In this document: positions 36,125 to 44,940 of the stretch, piece after piece | Layout of the letters: every line of letters begins with the position of its first letter | Numbering within the stretch: the first letter of the stretch is position 1 | Assembly (NCBI RefSeq): GCF_900188485.1 | Contig: NZ_FZPH01000014.1 | Span: forward strand, 1 to 64,000 | DNA length: 64,000 nt | Source: Asanoa hainanensis | GTDB taxonomy: Bacteria; Actinomycetota; Actinomycetes; Mycobacteriales; Micromonosporaceae | Direction of reading: 5' to 3' | Program-made: the position numbers and the translations under genes | The notes under the pieces: generated by a model | What the model was told of the DNA's origin: nothing | Databases searched by the model: none | Seen by the model: the letters and a program-made list of their open reading frames with translations, nothing else

Positions 36125-36220
36125 CGGCTCCTCCTCGATGTCAACCGACGGGACGCGCTCGATCACAAACGGTGCGCAGTGAGAAAGCAAAGACCAAATT
36201 CCACTGTCCCCATAGGCGCA

Positions 36221-37099
36221 TCACATAGATCTATGCATCCTGTCGACCAGGAGGCGGGCGCCCGGTGCGAGCGCGCCCTTGCGGAACAGCAGGCCGTACG
36301 TGACGTCGATCGGCGGATCGAGGCGCCGGACCACCGCGCCGCGGGCCGCCGCCTCCCGCGCGTAGCGGTCCGACACGAAGGCCGCGCCGGCGCCGGCGAG
36401 CACGAGCGGCACGATCGCCTCGCGGTGGGCGCTGCGCACCGCGGGACGCATCACCACCTGGTGCGCGGCCAGGGTGGCGCGGATCGTCGCCCGGGCGGCG
36501 GTGAACTCCCGCAGGGTGTCGACGAGGGCCAGGCCGGAGAGCGCGGCCAGCGGCAGCGGGTCGGGCCGGCCCGCGTCGGCCGGCGGCAGGATCAGGCTGA
36601 CGTCGCGCGTGCCGAGCACGTGGCCGCGCAGGTCGGGGTGGCGCACCGGCAGGTAGGTCAGGGCGACGTCGCAGTGCCCGTCGACGAGAAGCCGGACGAC
36701 GTCGTCCTCGTCGCGGGCCGCGAACAGCCGGGTCGACAGGTCCGGCCGCGCGTGTCGGAGGTCGGCCAGCACCTCGGTCAGCTCGACGGCGAGCATGTCG
36801 TGCACGGCCAGGTTGAGCACACCGAGGGCCGGCACATCCGGGTCGTGTACGGCCGCCCGCGCGGCGGTGACGTCGTCGAGCACCCGCCGCGCGGGGTCGA
36901 GCAGCGCCTTGCCGTCGGTGGTGAGGCTGAGCCCGCGGTGCCGCCGGTCGAACAGCGTCACACCGAGCTCGCGTTCGAGCGCACGGATCGACTGCGACAG
37001 CGACGGTTGGGCCACGTGCAGGGCCGCCGCGGCACCGCTCACGCTGCCGTGCTCGACGACGGCCACGAAATGTTCCAGTCGACGGATGTCCACGCTCAC
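36221..37099 (-). CDS. LysR-family transcriptional regulator
   Basis: Protein of 292 residues. The N-terminal winged helix is IRRLEHFVAVVEHGSVSGAAAALHVAQPSLSQSIRALERELG, and the C-terminal half is an effector-binding domain with GVLNLAVHDMLAVELTEVL. It overlaps the upstream LysR gene by 4 bp (GTGA), so both are made from one message. The DUF3311-symporter operon lies 96 bp downstream on the same strand and is a likely target. GTG 37093 is an alternative start. Confidence 0.9.
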   Translation of the reverse strand: MSVDIRRLEHFVAVVEHGSVSGAAAALHVAQPSLSQSIRALERELGVTLFDRRHRGLSLTTDGKALLDPARRVLDDVTAARAAVHDPDVPALGVLNLAVHDMLAVELTEVLADLRHARPDLSTRLFAARDEDDVVRLLVDGHCDVALTYLPVRHPDLRGHVLGTRDVSLILPPADAGRPDPLPLAALSGLALVDTLREFTAARATIRATLAAHQVVMRPAVRSAHREAIVPLVLAGAGAAFVSDRYAREAAARGAVVRRLDPPIDVTYGLLFRKGALAPGARLLVDRMHRSM

Positions 37100-37968
37100 C
37101 CGCGCACGTGGTCGACGAAGGCCTCGGCGATGGCGGTGAGCGGGGCGGGCCGGTGCACGAGCCCGTACGCCAGGTGCAGTGGCGGGTCGATGACCCGTAC
37201 GACCGCTCCGCGCGCGGCGATGGCGGCCGCGGCGGCGTCGGGCAGGAACGCGGCACCCACCCCGGCGAGCACCAGCGCCGCCGACAGGTCCCGCTGGCCG
37301 TTCTCCACCACGACGCGGGGCCGGACACCCCGGGTGTGCAGGGCGGCCTTGATCAGCCTCCGCTGGCTCGCCCCGGGCGGCACGCCGATGAGGGGTCCGT
37401 CGTCCAGGATGCTGAGCGGCACCCGCCGGTCGGGCAGCCGCGTGCCGGGCGGGAAGGCCAGGACGAACGCGTGCCGGCCGAGCTCGACCGTGCGGAGCTC
37501 GACGGCCGGCCCGGACAGGTATGCCAGGCCGAGCTCGCTCGCTCCACTGCGGACTCTCGCCAGCACCGTGTCGTCGTCGCCCGCCGACCGGTCCGGCACG
37601 CGGTCGATGTGCACGAGGACGTCCGGGTGTTCCGCGACGAAGGACCCGACCAGCTCGGCGCCGGGATGGGTGGCCAGCGGCGCACCGGCGACGAGCTGGA
37701 GCACGGGACGCCTGTGCCCGCCCACCGAGGCGCCCAGCCGCGCCAGGTCGTGCATGAGCTGCCGGGCCGGTCCCACGAACCGGCGTCCCGCGCCGGAGGG
37801 CACGACACCGTGGGAGTCCCGGCGGAACAACGCGACACCGAGCTCGCGCTCCAGGGCCTTCACCGACTGCGACACCGTCGGCTGCGCGAGACCGAGTGCG
37901 GCGGCGGCGCGACCGAACCCGCCGTGCTCGACCACCGCCAGGAAGTAGCGCACCTGACGCGGATCCAT
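37096..37968 (-). CDS. LysR-family transcriptional regulator
   Basis: Protein of 290 residues. The DNA-binding part is RQVRYFLAVVEHGGFGRAAAALGLAQPTVSQSVKALERELG, and the effector domain starts at VLQLVAGAPLATHPGAELVG. It is clearly paralogous to the downstream LysR protein along its length, including the shared C-terminal region GAGVAFLPD/PPLHLAYGLV. ATG 37968 begins the conserved MDPRQVRYF; the frame is open to 38160. Tandem, translationally coupled LysR genes are uncommon. Confidence 0.9.
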   Translation of the reverse strand: MDPRQVRYFLAVVEHGGFGRAAAALGLAQPTVSQSVKALERELGVALFRRDSHGVVPSGAGRRFVGPARQLMHDLARLGASVGGHRRPVLQLVAGAPLATHPGAELVGSFVAEHPDVLVHIDRVPDRSAGDDDTVLARVRSGASELGLAYLSGPAVELRTVELGRHAFVLAFPPGTRLPDRRVPLSILDDGPLIGVPPGASQRRLIKAALHTRGVRPRVVVENGQRDLSAALVLAGVGAAFLPDAAAAAIAARGAVVRVIDPPLHLAYGLVHRPAPLTAIAEAFVDHVRG

Positions 37969-38008
37969 GGCGACCAGTGTTACGGCAGTGTGTCGCCGCA
38001 CGGAAGGG

Positions 38009-38060
38009 CCGACCGGGTGCCGCCCCGCCGTCGCACGGCGCGGGCGGGGCGGCGGGTCGG
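38009..38060 (-). terminator. Hairpin just after the secreted hydrolase gene
   Basis: An 11-bp stem GCCGCCCCGCC (38019-38029) with 38043-38053, plus an outer 6-bp CCGACC/GGTCGG stem, directly abuts the stop codon at 38061. There is no T-tract. It probably ends transcription of the minus-strand hydrolase. Confidence 0.5.
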
Positions 38061-39278
38061 TCACAGTCCCTTGAACCGGACGTCGCCGAGGGCGCAGAAC
38101 GTGCAGGTGGGGCTCAGGAAGTCCGTGGTGCGGCGGAAGCTCTCGCCGGCCAGCTGCCACCGCAGCCAGGCGGTGATGATGTGCTGGCCATTGCGGGTGG
38201 CGTAGATGTGGTCGGTGCCGTCGAGGACGGTGAACCAGACCGGCACGTCGGTGTTCGTGTAGTCGCGTTCCATGTTGGCGGTGGCGAAGTCCTCGTCACC
38301 GCCGATGTACAGGGTCGGCTTGCGCAGGTTGTCCGGGCCGTTGCCGTCGAAGGAGCCGCCGGCCACGTGGATGGTGGTCGTCAGGCGCGGCTCGTCGGCC
38401 ACGTCGAACGTGCCGATCGACCCGCGGGAGTGGCCGCCGAACGCCACCGCGGACGTGTCGAGGTCCTGGTAGAGCGGGCTGCTCGGGCTGGCGTTCTGGT
38501 CCTCCAACCAGTCCAGCGCGGCGACCATGTAGGCGCCGCTGCTCGACGAGACCTCGCTGTAGACCACGAACCCGTGCGAGGCCCACTGCCGCAGCATGTC
38601 CGAGTAGTCGGCGGGACCGGACCCCGCGCCCGGCCCCCACACGAGGATCGGGTGGTCGACCCCGTTCTGGCCGGCGTTGGTCGGATACACCAACCATCCG
38701 TCGTCGTCGGGACCGGCGGTCTGGTCGACGGTCACGGCGTACGGCCCGGGCCGGGTGACGTCGCTGACCGGTGGCAGCGAGCCGCCCGGCGGGTCCGGGT
38801 CGTCGCCGTCCTCGGCCACGACGAGCACGTTGTCGACGGTCAGGGTCTCCAGCACGCTGCTGGCGTTGAGCGAGAAGCGCAGCCGCAGCGCGCGGCCGTC
38901 GACCGCCGGGGGCAGGTCGAACGACGCCGCGCCGCTCGCGGTCCGCGCGGACTCCAGCGTGGTGAACGCGCCGCCGTCCACGGAGTAGGCGGCGGTGAAC
39001 GACTCACCGAGATCCAGACCCGAGGTCGCCTGGGTGTACGAGAGCGTCGCGTCGCCGTACCCGGTCAGGTCGATGGTCCTGGAGGTGATGGCCGCCGCCG
39101 ATCCGCGCAACCGGGCCCCGTAGCTGCCGGTAGCGACGGAACCGGACGCGGTGAAGGTGCCGAGGCCGGCGGCGAAGGTCTCGCTGTAGACCGTGGTCGC
39201 CGCCGACGCCGGGGTGGCCAGTGCGGCCAGTGTCACCACGCTCAGGGCCGCCGCCCCGAGTATTCGGGTCCGAGACAT
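38061..39278 (-). CDS. Secreted alpha/beta-hydrolase with N-terminal beta-sandwich domain
   Basis: Exported protein of 405 residues; the signal peptide ends near ATPASAATT. Residues about 30-160 form a jelly-roll-like domain, then a Pro/Gly linker, then a hydrolase with nucleophile motif GGHSRGSIG, an oxyanion region HPILVWGPGAG, a putative acid in GGDEDFATA and His in DGTDHIYATRNG. This is the cutinase/PAF-acetylhydrolase-like (chlorophyllase) group acting on esters outside the cell. Cys residues near the C-terminus (SPTCTFCALG) may form a disulfide. GGAGGG precedes the ATG. The 84-bp spacer to the next gene holds nothing else. Confidence 0.87.
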   Translation of the reverse strand: MSRTRILGAAALSVVTLAALATPASAATTVYSETFAAGLGTFTASGSVATGSYGARLRGSAAAITSRTIDLTGYGDATLSYTQATSGLDLGESFTAAYSVDGGAFTTLESARTASGAASFDLPPAVDGRALRLRFSLNASSVLETLTVDNVLVVAEDGDDPDPPGGSLPPVSDVTRPGPYAVTVDQTAGPDDDGWLVYPTNAGQNGVDHPILVWGPGAGSGPADYSDMLRQWASHGFVVYSEVSSSSGAYMVAALDWLEDQNASPSSPLYQDLDTSAVAFGGHSRGSIGTFDVADEPRLTTTIHVAGGSFDGNGPDNLRKPTLYIGGDEDFATANMERDYTNTDVPVWFTVLDGTDHIYATRNGQHIITAWLRWQLAGESFRRTTDFLSPTCTFCALGDVRFKGL

Positions 39279-39362
39279 GTCGAGATCCCTCCGTCATCGA
39301 TGAGATTTGTAGCCATCGATTCAAGCGGGACTCTCGCCGGTGCGGATCGGCGAAATCACCGG

Positions 39363-39698
39363 TCAGCCGAAGACGTCGAAGCTCTCGACCGGGTCGAAGA
39401 CGGTGATGGTGATCATGACGTCGATCGGGGTGGTGGACTCCGCGTGGAGCAGGAACTCGACGCCGCCGGCTTCGCCGCCGGGCTGGCCGTGCGGACCGAT
39501 GTTGGTGATGTAGACGTTCGGCTCCTGCCCGGGCTCGCCGAGGACGGGACGACCGGCGGCGCCGAAGATCCCGCCGGAGAACTGCCACTGCGCGGCCGTC
39601 ATGAGGACGGCGGACTCCTGCGAGATGGCGTCCCAGTTGTGGTTGTGGCGGGTCCGGCCCTGCCGGTTGCGGAGGATGAAGCGGATCGAGCGAGCCAT
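39363..39698 (-). CDS. Hypothetical protein
   Basis: Protein of 111 residues that I do not recognise. It has no signal peptide or membrane helix, is rich in Gly, His and Asn, and looks mainly beta-stranded (VYITNIGPHGQPGGEAGGVEFLLHAE). Segments RFILRNRQGRTRHNHNWDAI and the C-terminal VMITITVFDP may be conserved. GGGAG lies 6 nt before the ATG, which supports expression. It is transcribed with the secreted hydrolase, but a functional link is not shown. Confidence 0.6.
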   Translation of the reverse strand: MARSIRFILRNRQGRTRHNHNWDAISQESAVLMTAAQWQFSGGIFGAAGRPVLGEPGQEPNVYITNIGPHGQPGGEAGGVEFLLHAESTTPIDVMITITVFDPVESFDVFG

Positions 39699-39821
39699 GG
39701 CCGTCTCCCAACGCCGCGCCTGTGTTCCCGGTCCCGCAGGCTATGTCGGCGGGTGCGGCGGCTCTGTCCGATGACCGACGGGCCTCGGGCGTTCCACCTG
39801 CGCGGGGTCGCCCGATCGGGC

Positions 39822-40199
39822 CTAGTCCAGGTCGACGATGTCGCGACCGAGGGGCCAGAACGCGACTGGGACGAGCTTGAAGTTGGCGATGCCGAACGGA
39901 ATCCCGATGATCGAGACGCACTGCGCGACCCCGGCGACGATGTGGGCGAGCGCCAGCCACCAGCCGGCGACGACGACCCACACGATGTTGGCGGCACCGG
40001 TGGCCACGCCGGCCTCGGGCTTGCTGACGACCGTGCGCCCGAAGGGCCACAAGGAGTACGCGGCGAGCCGCATAGCCGCGACGCCGAACGGAATGGTGAT
40101 GACGAGCGCGAAGCAGAGAAGGGCGGCGATGCCGTACCCGATCGCGAGCAGAAACCCACTGCCGAAGACGAACCAGAGGACATTGAGGATCAACCGCAT
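39822..40199 (-). CDS. YccF-domain membrane protein
   Basis: Protein of 125 residues with several hydrophobic segments and two copies of the YccF motif: ALVITIPFGVAAMRLAAYSLWPFGR and the related SIIGIPFGIANFKLVPVAFWPLGR. This family of inner-membrane proteins has no known function. ATG 40199 begins MRLILNVLWFVFG, the conserved head. It follows the HEAT-repeat gene by 23 bp on the same strand. Confidence 0.87.
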   Translation of the reverse strand: MRLILNVLWFVFGSGFLLAIGYGIAALLCFALVITIPFGVAAMRLAAYSLWPFGRTVVSKPEAGVATGAANIVWVVVAGWWLALAHIVAGVAQCVSIIGIPFGIANFKLVPVAFWPLGRDIVDLD

Positions 40200-40222
40200 A
40201 CCCCCAGCATGACCGACCCCCG

Positions 40223-42064
40223 CTACCCGCTGATCCGGGCGACCGCCTCCCGGCACGTGTGCACGAACAGGTCGTCATGGAAGACCGCGGTCTCGTCGTC
40301 CATCGCGCGGAACGTGCGCTCCTCGTCAGCGACGATGCGGCGCAGTTGCGGCAGCACGGCCGCCGCGGCCGGGCCGATCTCCGCGAGGCAGCGGGCCACG
40401 GCCAAGTCGCCCTGCCCCCGCTCGAGCTGGCTCGCCAGGAACGGCACGACGGGCTCGGCGTTCCCGGTCAGGTACCAGTACGCGATGGCGGCGTTGCGGG
40501 CGATGCCGTTGCGCTCAGGCACCGGAAGGCTTTCGTAACGCGACCCGTCGAACAACGGGACCAGCGACGGAGCCAGATCGGCCGCCGCCGTCTCGACGTC
40601 GGCCAGGGCGTCCAATGCCCGCGCGTTCTCGAGGTCGACCCGCGCGACCTCGATGAGCTGCTGTGTGTCGCCGGTGATGCGCCAGATGGCCCAGGCCGCG
40701 TTGAGCCGGTCGACCTCGTCGCGCGCCGTGTCGCGCAGTGCGGTGAGCTCGGCGAGGGCGGGTGCGGCCGCGGGCCCGAGCTTGCCGACCGGCCGCACCG
40801 CGAAGCGCGTCTGCCGCACGATTTCGCGCCGCAGCATCGGCAGCAGGTCGGGCGACTTCATCCGGCCCGCGGCCCCGAGCATGATGATGCGCTCGTGCTG
40901 GTCGTCGGTGCGCTCGATCGTGCCGCCGATCACCGCGGCACAGGCGATTGCCCAGGACCCCAACGCGTCGACCGCGTGTTTCAGATCGCCGAGGTCCGCC
41001 TCGCCAGGGCCGGACAGCCGTTCGGCGAGGTATGTGTCGGCGCGCGGATCGCGGATCCGAGCCAGCGCGATCAGCGCCCAGGTGGCGGCACCCCCGCCAC
41101 CGAGCACGGTGGCCCACAGCTCGTCCGCCGCGGAGGAGATCGGCCCGACGCCGGCGGCCGCGAGGCTGCAGGCCGCTGCGAAGCGCACGATCTCGGAGCT
41201 GTCCGACAATGCGGCCGCCAACGCCGGGGCCAGCTTCGCGGGGGCGGGTCGCCACGCGGACATCGGCGCGATGGCGGCGTGGGCGGCGCTCGCGCGTACC
41301 CGGAAGTCCGGATGACCCAGCCACGAGGTGACCAGTCGGACCTGGACGTCCCAGTGGGGTTCGACGCAGCCGAGCAGCCAGAGGAACGGCAGCCGCCCGA
41401 CGCCGGGGCGGGACTTGACCCACGGGATCGCCTCCGGCCTCGTCCCCTCGATGACGGCGACGACCGCGTCGTCGGCACGCGTCGAGACGAGCACCAGCGC
41501 GGCGGCGAGCCGCACCAGGTCGGCCGGGTCGGCGAGGAAGCCGTCCACCGGCACACCGAGGTCACCGAGCGCGATGACCGCGTCGGCACGCACCTCGTCG
41601 CTCGGGTCGGACTTCGCGGCCCGCCGCAGCCGCGCGGTCGTGCCGGCAGCGTCAGGATCGTCGGCGAACAGCAGGCCGATCGTCTGAGCCGCCGCGCGCC
41701 GCACCTCCGGGCCGGGATCCTCCTGGAGCAACCGCAGGAACACCGGCCGCCCGGCGCAGACGACGGCGTGCTGTTGGTCGCCCTCGGGTTGGAACGGCGA
41801 GTGGTAACTCCCGACAGCGATCCTGGCGAGCAGCCCCAACACGGCGACCCGGTCGACACGAGGCGAGTCCAGCGTCTCCACGAGAAACGGAATCGCCGCC
41901 GTGGTGGCATCGGTGCTCATACCTTGATGCCAGACAAGGTTCGTGAGCTCGTCAAGCTCCTCTTCGCTTCCGGCCGCCACGCCCCGAATGACGCGCGGCA
42001 TGTCCGCGTACCCGCCGTAGGGCCCAAGCCCTTTCCAGTCGAAGCGGTCGAGATCCTCAAGCAC
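40223..42064 (-). CDS. HEAT-repeat protein
   Basis: Protein of 613 residues made largely of HEAT/PBS-lyase-type helical repeats, for example VRRAAAQTIGLLFADD, VRADAVIALGDLGVPV, VRASAAHAAIAP and AAWAIWRITGD. The N-terminal DRFDWKGLGPYGGYADMPRVIRG is shared by a group of actinobacterial HEAT proteins that are often near toxin or immunity genes. The role is unknown; such scaffolds bind proteins. No export signal is seen. It shares an operon-like arrangement with the YccF gene. Confidence 0.85.
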   Translation of the reverse strand: MLEDLDRFDWKGLGPYGGYADMPRVIRGVAAGSEEELDELTNLVWHQGMSTDATTAAIPFLVETLDSPRVDRVAVLGLLARIAVGSYHSPFQPEGDQQHAVVCAGRPVFLRLLQEDPGPEVRRAAAQTIGLLFADDPDAAGTTARLRRAAKSDPSDEVRADAVIALGDLGVPVDGFLADPADLVRLAAALVLVSTRADDAVVAVIEGTRPEAIPWVKSRPGVGRLPFLWLLGCVEPHWDVQVRLVTSWLGHPDFRVRASAAHAAIAPMSAWRPAPAKLAPALAAALSDSSEIVRFAAACSLAAAGVGPISSAADELWATVLGGGGAATWALIALARIRDPRADTYLAERLSGPGEADLGDLKHAVDALGSWAIACAAVIGGTIERTDDQHERIIMLGAAGRMKSPDLLPMLRREIVRQTRFAVRPVGKLGPAAAPALAELTALRDTARDEVDRLNAAWAIWRITGDTQQLIEVARVDLENARALDALADVETAAADLAPSLVPLFDGSRYESLPVPERNGIARNAAIAYWYLTGNAEPVVPFLASQLERGQGDLAVARCLAEIGPAAAAVLPQLRRIVADEERTFRAMDDETAVFHDDLFVHTCREAVARISG

Positions 42065-42187
42065 GGCGGGTCACTATAGGCGACCCCGATTCGGGTACGC
42101 GCATCCGCGTATCGCTAACCCCGTGACCGCTCCGCACAGTTATCCCCACCGATCCCGCTGTGGGTTCGGTTCGAGGGGGGATTGTGC

Positions 42188-44425
42188 GTGAAGCGCATGC
42201 GGAAGAGGGTGCGGTCGCTGTTGGCGGTCGCGCTGGCGACGGTCGTGGGGGCGGCCGTCCTGGTTGGTCTGCCGGTCACGCCGGCGGCGGCCAGTTATGG
42301 TTCGACCGTCTCCGTCACGGCCAACGAGATGCATACGACGGAATGCCTCGACCGGGTCTGGCTCGTCATCTGTGACACTCCGGAGCTCTTCGGGGTCGCG
42401 ATCATCACTCAGGACAACGGGCAGCAGTTCCGGTGTGAGATGGCGCTTCCGGCCGCCGGCGGGACCGACATCACCACGCCCAACACGATCTGTGCCACCC
42501 CGCGGACCGTCACCGGGGACTTCCGGGTCAACTTCGAGCTCTGGGAGGACGACTCCACCGAGGGTGGCAGTCGCGAGCAGGCCGACCTCAACCCCGGCAC
42601 GGCCAAGGACTGGGCGACCTACAGCCTGCTCGGCGGGCGCAACAACACCTCGACGTGGCGCACCAGCGGCGGGCCGTCGTGGGCCCTGTTCACGGTCACG
42701 GTGACGGCCCGGCCGACGACCATCACGCTCAACTCGCCGCCCACCGCGGGCGTGCCCCGCGACTTCGACCCGCGGCTCGGGGAGACGCTGACGATCAGCG
42801 GCAACCTGTCGGTGCCCTCAGGGCTGCGGTTCGTCGTCACCTCGCTGAGCACCGGCGCCGCGTTCGTCCTCTACGAGGCGCCGTTCTACGGCACTGCCTT
42901 CAACATCACCTGGGACGGGCGGATGCCGGACTATTCCTTCGCACCGGTCGGGGCGTACGACGTCACGGTCGTCGACCCGATAGACGCGAGCACCGCGCGC
43001 GTCGGCCATGCCCGGGTGATCCAGCGGGCCGGGCTGACCTTGACCAACATGGCCAGCCAGCCGGTGTCGCAGTGGCAGTACCGCAGCGGGCCGATCACCG
43101 TCAGCGCGGTCGCGTCGGCCACCGGCACCTTCCGCATGGTGGTGTTCCGGGCCGGCGTGGAGGTCTTCCGCACCGGCGACCAGCGCCGGGCCGCCGGACC
43201 GATCTCGTTCCTCTGGAACGGCCGGCACGCCGACGGGACCTGGGCGCTGCCCGGCTCGTACGTGTTCACCCTGCAGGGCAACGCCGACGACGGGCGGCCG
43301 TTCCCGCCGGTCTCGCTCACGACGAGCGCGGTCGACCCCCCTCCGGGCCTGGAGGTGTACGCGCTGGCCGAGCCGGGCGTCCCCGCGGTCAACCCGCAGG
43401 CCGTGCCCGGCACCTCCATCCGCGCGAAGGTGGTCGCGGGCGACCACAACCCCCGGCCGGCGGCGCGGATCACCGTCGAGATGAGCCCGGCGGGCTGGAT
43501 CACCCGGCCGCTGCCCCTGGCACCGCGGGTGGTCAAGACCTGCGTGCAGACCGCCGAGTGCCAGGCGGTCATCCCGTCCGACATCCTCGCCGGCGACGCC
43601 GTGGCCTACCGGATCACGGCGAGCGAGGCCGAGGGTGTGCCGGACCCGGCGACCGCGACGGCCGACTGGCGCATCACCGACCTGAACTCGCCCGAGCCGT
43701 CGCAGGGCCCCGAGGTCACCCTGGTGCCGTTGTGGCGGGCCAGCGTGCCCGCCGCGGTCAACAAGAACGGCCAACTCGCCAACAGACCCTTGAACCAGAC
43801 CCTCGACGTGGCGTACGCGCCGGGAAGCGGCTACAACACCTCGACGCTCGTGGGCGCGCGGCAGCTCGGCGCCGCCGTCGAGGACAACGCGTGGCAGTTG
43901 CTCGGCGTACGCGGGCGGATCTTCCCTAGCTCGGTCGCCACGCACTGGTCGCAGGTGGGCATCTGGGTGCAGAACATCCCGGTGGAGGTGAAGGTCACCT
44001 CGGACACCGACGCGCTGTGCGAGCGCGGGCAGTTCAGCCCGGTGAGCTTCGCGGAGGCGAACGGGATCCTGCACACGGTCAACTGCCGCGACAACGCCAC
44101 CGGCAACATCTTCACGGCCGACTCGCCGACCGTGGGATGGCACGAGTTCCATCACGACGCCTACCACGAGGGCGACGAGTACTGCTGCGACGGCGGCTAC
44201 TCGTTCGGAGCGGGGATCAACACCTACAGCTCGCAGGCCGCCTGCCAACGCGACGGTTCGAACGCGAGCACCTGCAACGAGATCGCCGACAGTACGGGCC
44301 GGACCGGCTGGTGGCGCAGCGACGGGCCGACGTCCGACGTGATGATCAGCAACACCGTGGAACGCGCCGACGACCTGCGGGCGGCCGAGGCGGCCTTCGC
44401 GAAGTGTGGGAGGGCACAATGCTGA
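42188..44425 (+). CDS. Secreted metallopeptidase candidate with M64-like zinc motif
   Basis: Exported protein of 745 residues; the signal peptide runs MRKRVRSLLAVALATVV to a VTPAAAS-type site. Ig-like beta domains follow, including two FlgD-type modules (ITWDGRMPDYSFAPVGAYDV; FLWNGRHADGTWALPGSYVF). The C-terminal ~100 residues contain HEFHHDAYHEGDEY at 652-665, which resembles the HEFGH...DEY site of peptidase family M64, and a Cys-rich region around EYCCDGGY. GTG 42188 has AGGGGGG 7 nt upstream; TTG 42182 is possible. The catalytic role is inferred from this motif only. It overlaps the next gene by 7 bp. Confidence 0.75.
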   Translation: MKRMRKRVRSLLAVALATVVGAAVLVGLPVTPAAASYGSTVSVTANEMHTTECLDRVWLVICDTPELFGVAIITQDNGQQFRCEMALPAAGGTDITTPNTICATPRTVTGDFRVNFELWEDDSTEGGSREQADLNPGTAKDWATYSLLGGRNNTSTWRTSGGPSWALFTVTVTARPTTITLNSPPTAGVPRDFDPRLGETLTISGNLSVPSGLRFVVTSLSTGAAFVLYEAPFYGTAFNITWDGRMPDYSFAPVGAYDVTVVDPIDASTARVGHARVIQRAGLTLTNMASQPVSQWQYRSGPITVSAVASATGTFRMVVFRAGVEVFRTGDQRRAAGPISFLWNGRHADGTWALPGSYVFTLQGNADDGRPFPPVSLTTSAVDPPPGLEVYALAEPGVPAVNPQAVPGTSIRAKVVAGDHNPRPAARITVEMSPAGWITRPLPLAPRVVKTCVQTAECQAVIPSDILAGDAVAYRITASEAEGVPDPATATADWRITDLNSPEPSQGPEVTLVPLWRASVPAAVNKNGQLANRPLNQTLDVAYAPGSGYNTSTLVGARQLGAAVEDNAWQLLGVRGRIFPSSVATHWSQVGIWVQNIPVEVKVTSDTDALCERGQFSPVSFAEANGILHTVNCRDNATGNIFTADSPTVGWHEFHHDAYHEGDEYCCDGGYSFGAGINTYSSQAACQRDGSNASTCNEIADSTGRTGWWRSDGPTSDVMISNTVERADDLRAAEAAFAKCGRAQC

Positions 44426-44940
44426 GCCGACGTACCCGATTGGTCGCCGTCGTGGTGTTGGCCGCAGCGGCACTGGGGATGGGTGCCATCGCGGCCCAGG
44501 GCGCGCCGATGCGGGCCGCTCCGGTCCAACCGGCACCGTCGGTCGACTTCACCGACCCGCTTCAGGGCGCGCACGTGCGACTCGGGCTGCGCGTCTCGGC
44601 GTCGGCGGTGACGCCGACTCTCATGGAGATCGACCGGGGCTTCACCTCGTCGCTGCGTGGCTCGACCGGGCCGTTCTCGGTGCGGCTGCGGGACAGCGCC
44701 GGTGCCGTGCTGGACACCCTGACGATGGACGACCCGCTCGCCGTGCGCACGTACGACTCGAAGCAGAACGCGCACGGGCTGCGGCGGCTCGAGGAGGCGG
44801 AGGTCGTGGTCGACCTGCCGTTCGTCGACACCACCGCGACCGTCGACGTGGTCCTCGGGCGCAAGGTGATCGGGACGATCGACGTGGGCTCGTTGCTCCA
44901 GGCATGCCAGGGCAAGCCGTTGCCCTGCGCGGTCATGTAG
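44419..44940 (+). CDS. Secreted partner protein of the metallopeptidase candidate
   Basis: Protein of 173 residues with a signal peptide (MLSRRTRLVAVVVLAAAALG ... AQGAP). The mature part is beta-rich (GAHVRLGLRVSASAVTPTLM, FSVRLRDSAGAVLDTLTMDD) and ends with a Cys pair (QACQGKPLPCAVM). I do not recognise a family. Its ATG overlaps the previous stop by 7 bp, so the two secreted proteins are produced together and could form a protease-inhibitor or protease-chaperone pair. The 3' end overlaps the LuxR gene by 8 bp. Confidence 0.75.
   Translation: MLSRRTRLVAVVVLAAAALGMGAIAAQGAPMRAAPVQPAPSVDFTDPLQGAHVRLGLRVSASAVTPTLMEIDRGFTSSLRGSTGPFSVRLRDSAGAVLDTLTMDDPLAVRTYDSKQNAHGLRRLEEAEVVVDLPFVDTTATVDVVLGRKVIGTIDVGSLLQACQGKPLPCAVM

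Noticed and set aside
35160-37948. Plus-strand long frames opposite the symporter and LysR genes
   Set aside because: They are shadow frames with biased composition and no domain.
42155-42180. tRNA T-arm-like GGTTCGA near 42168
   Set aside because: No cloverleaf can be built around it, and it overlaps the Shine-Dalgarno of the metallopeptidase candidate.
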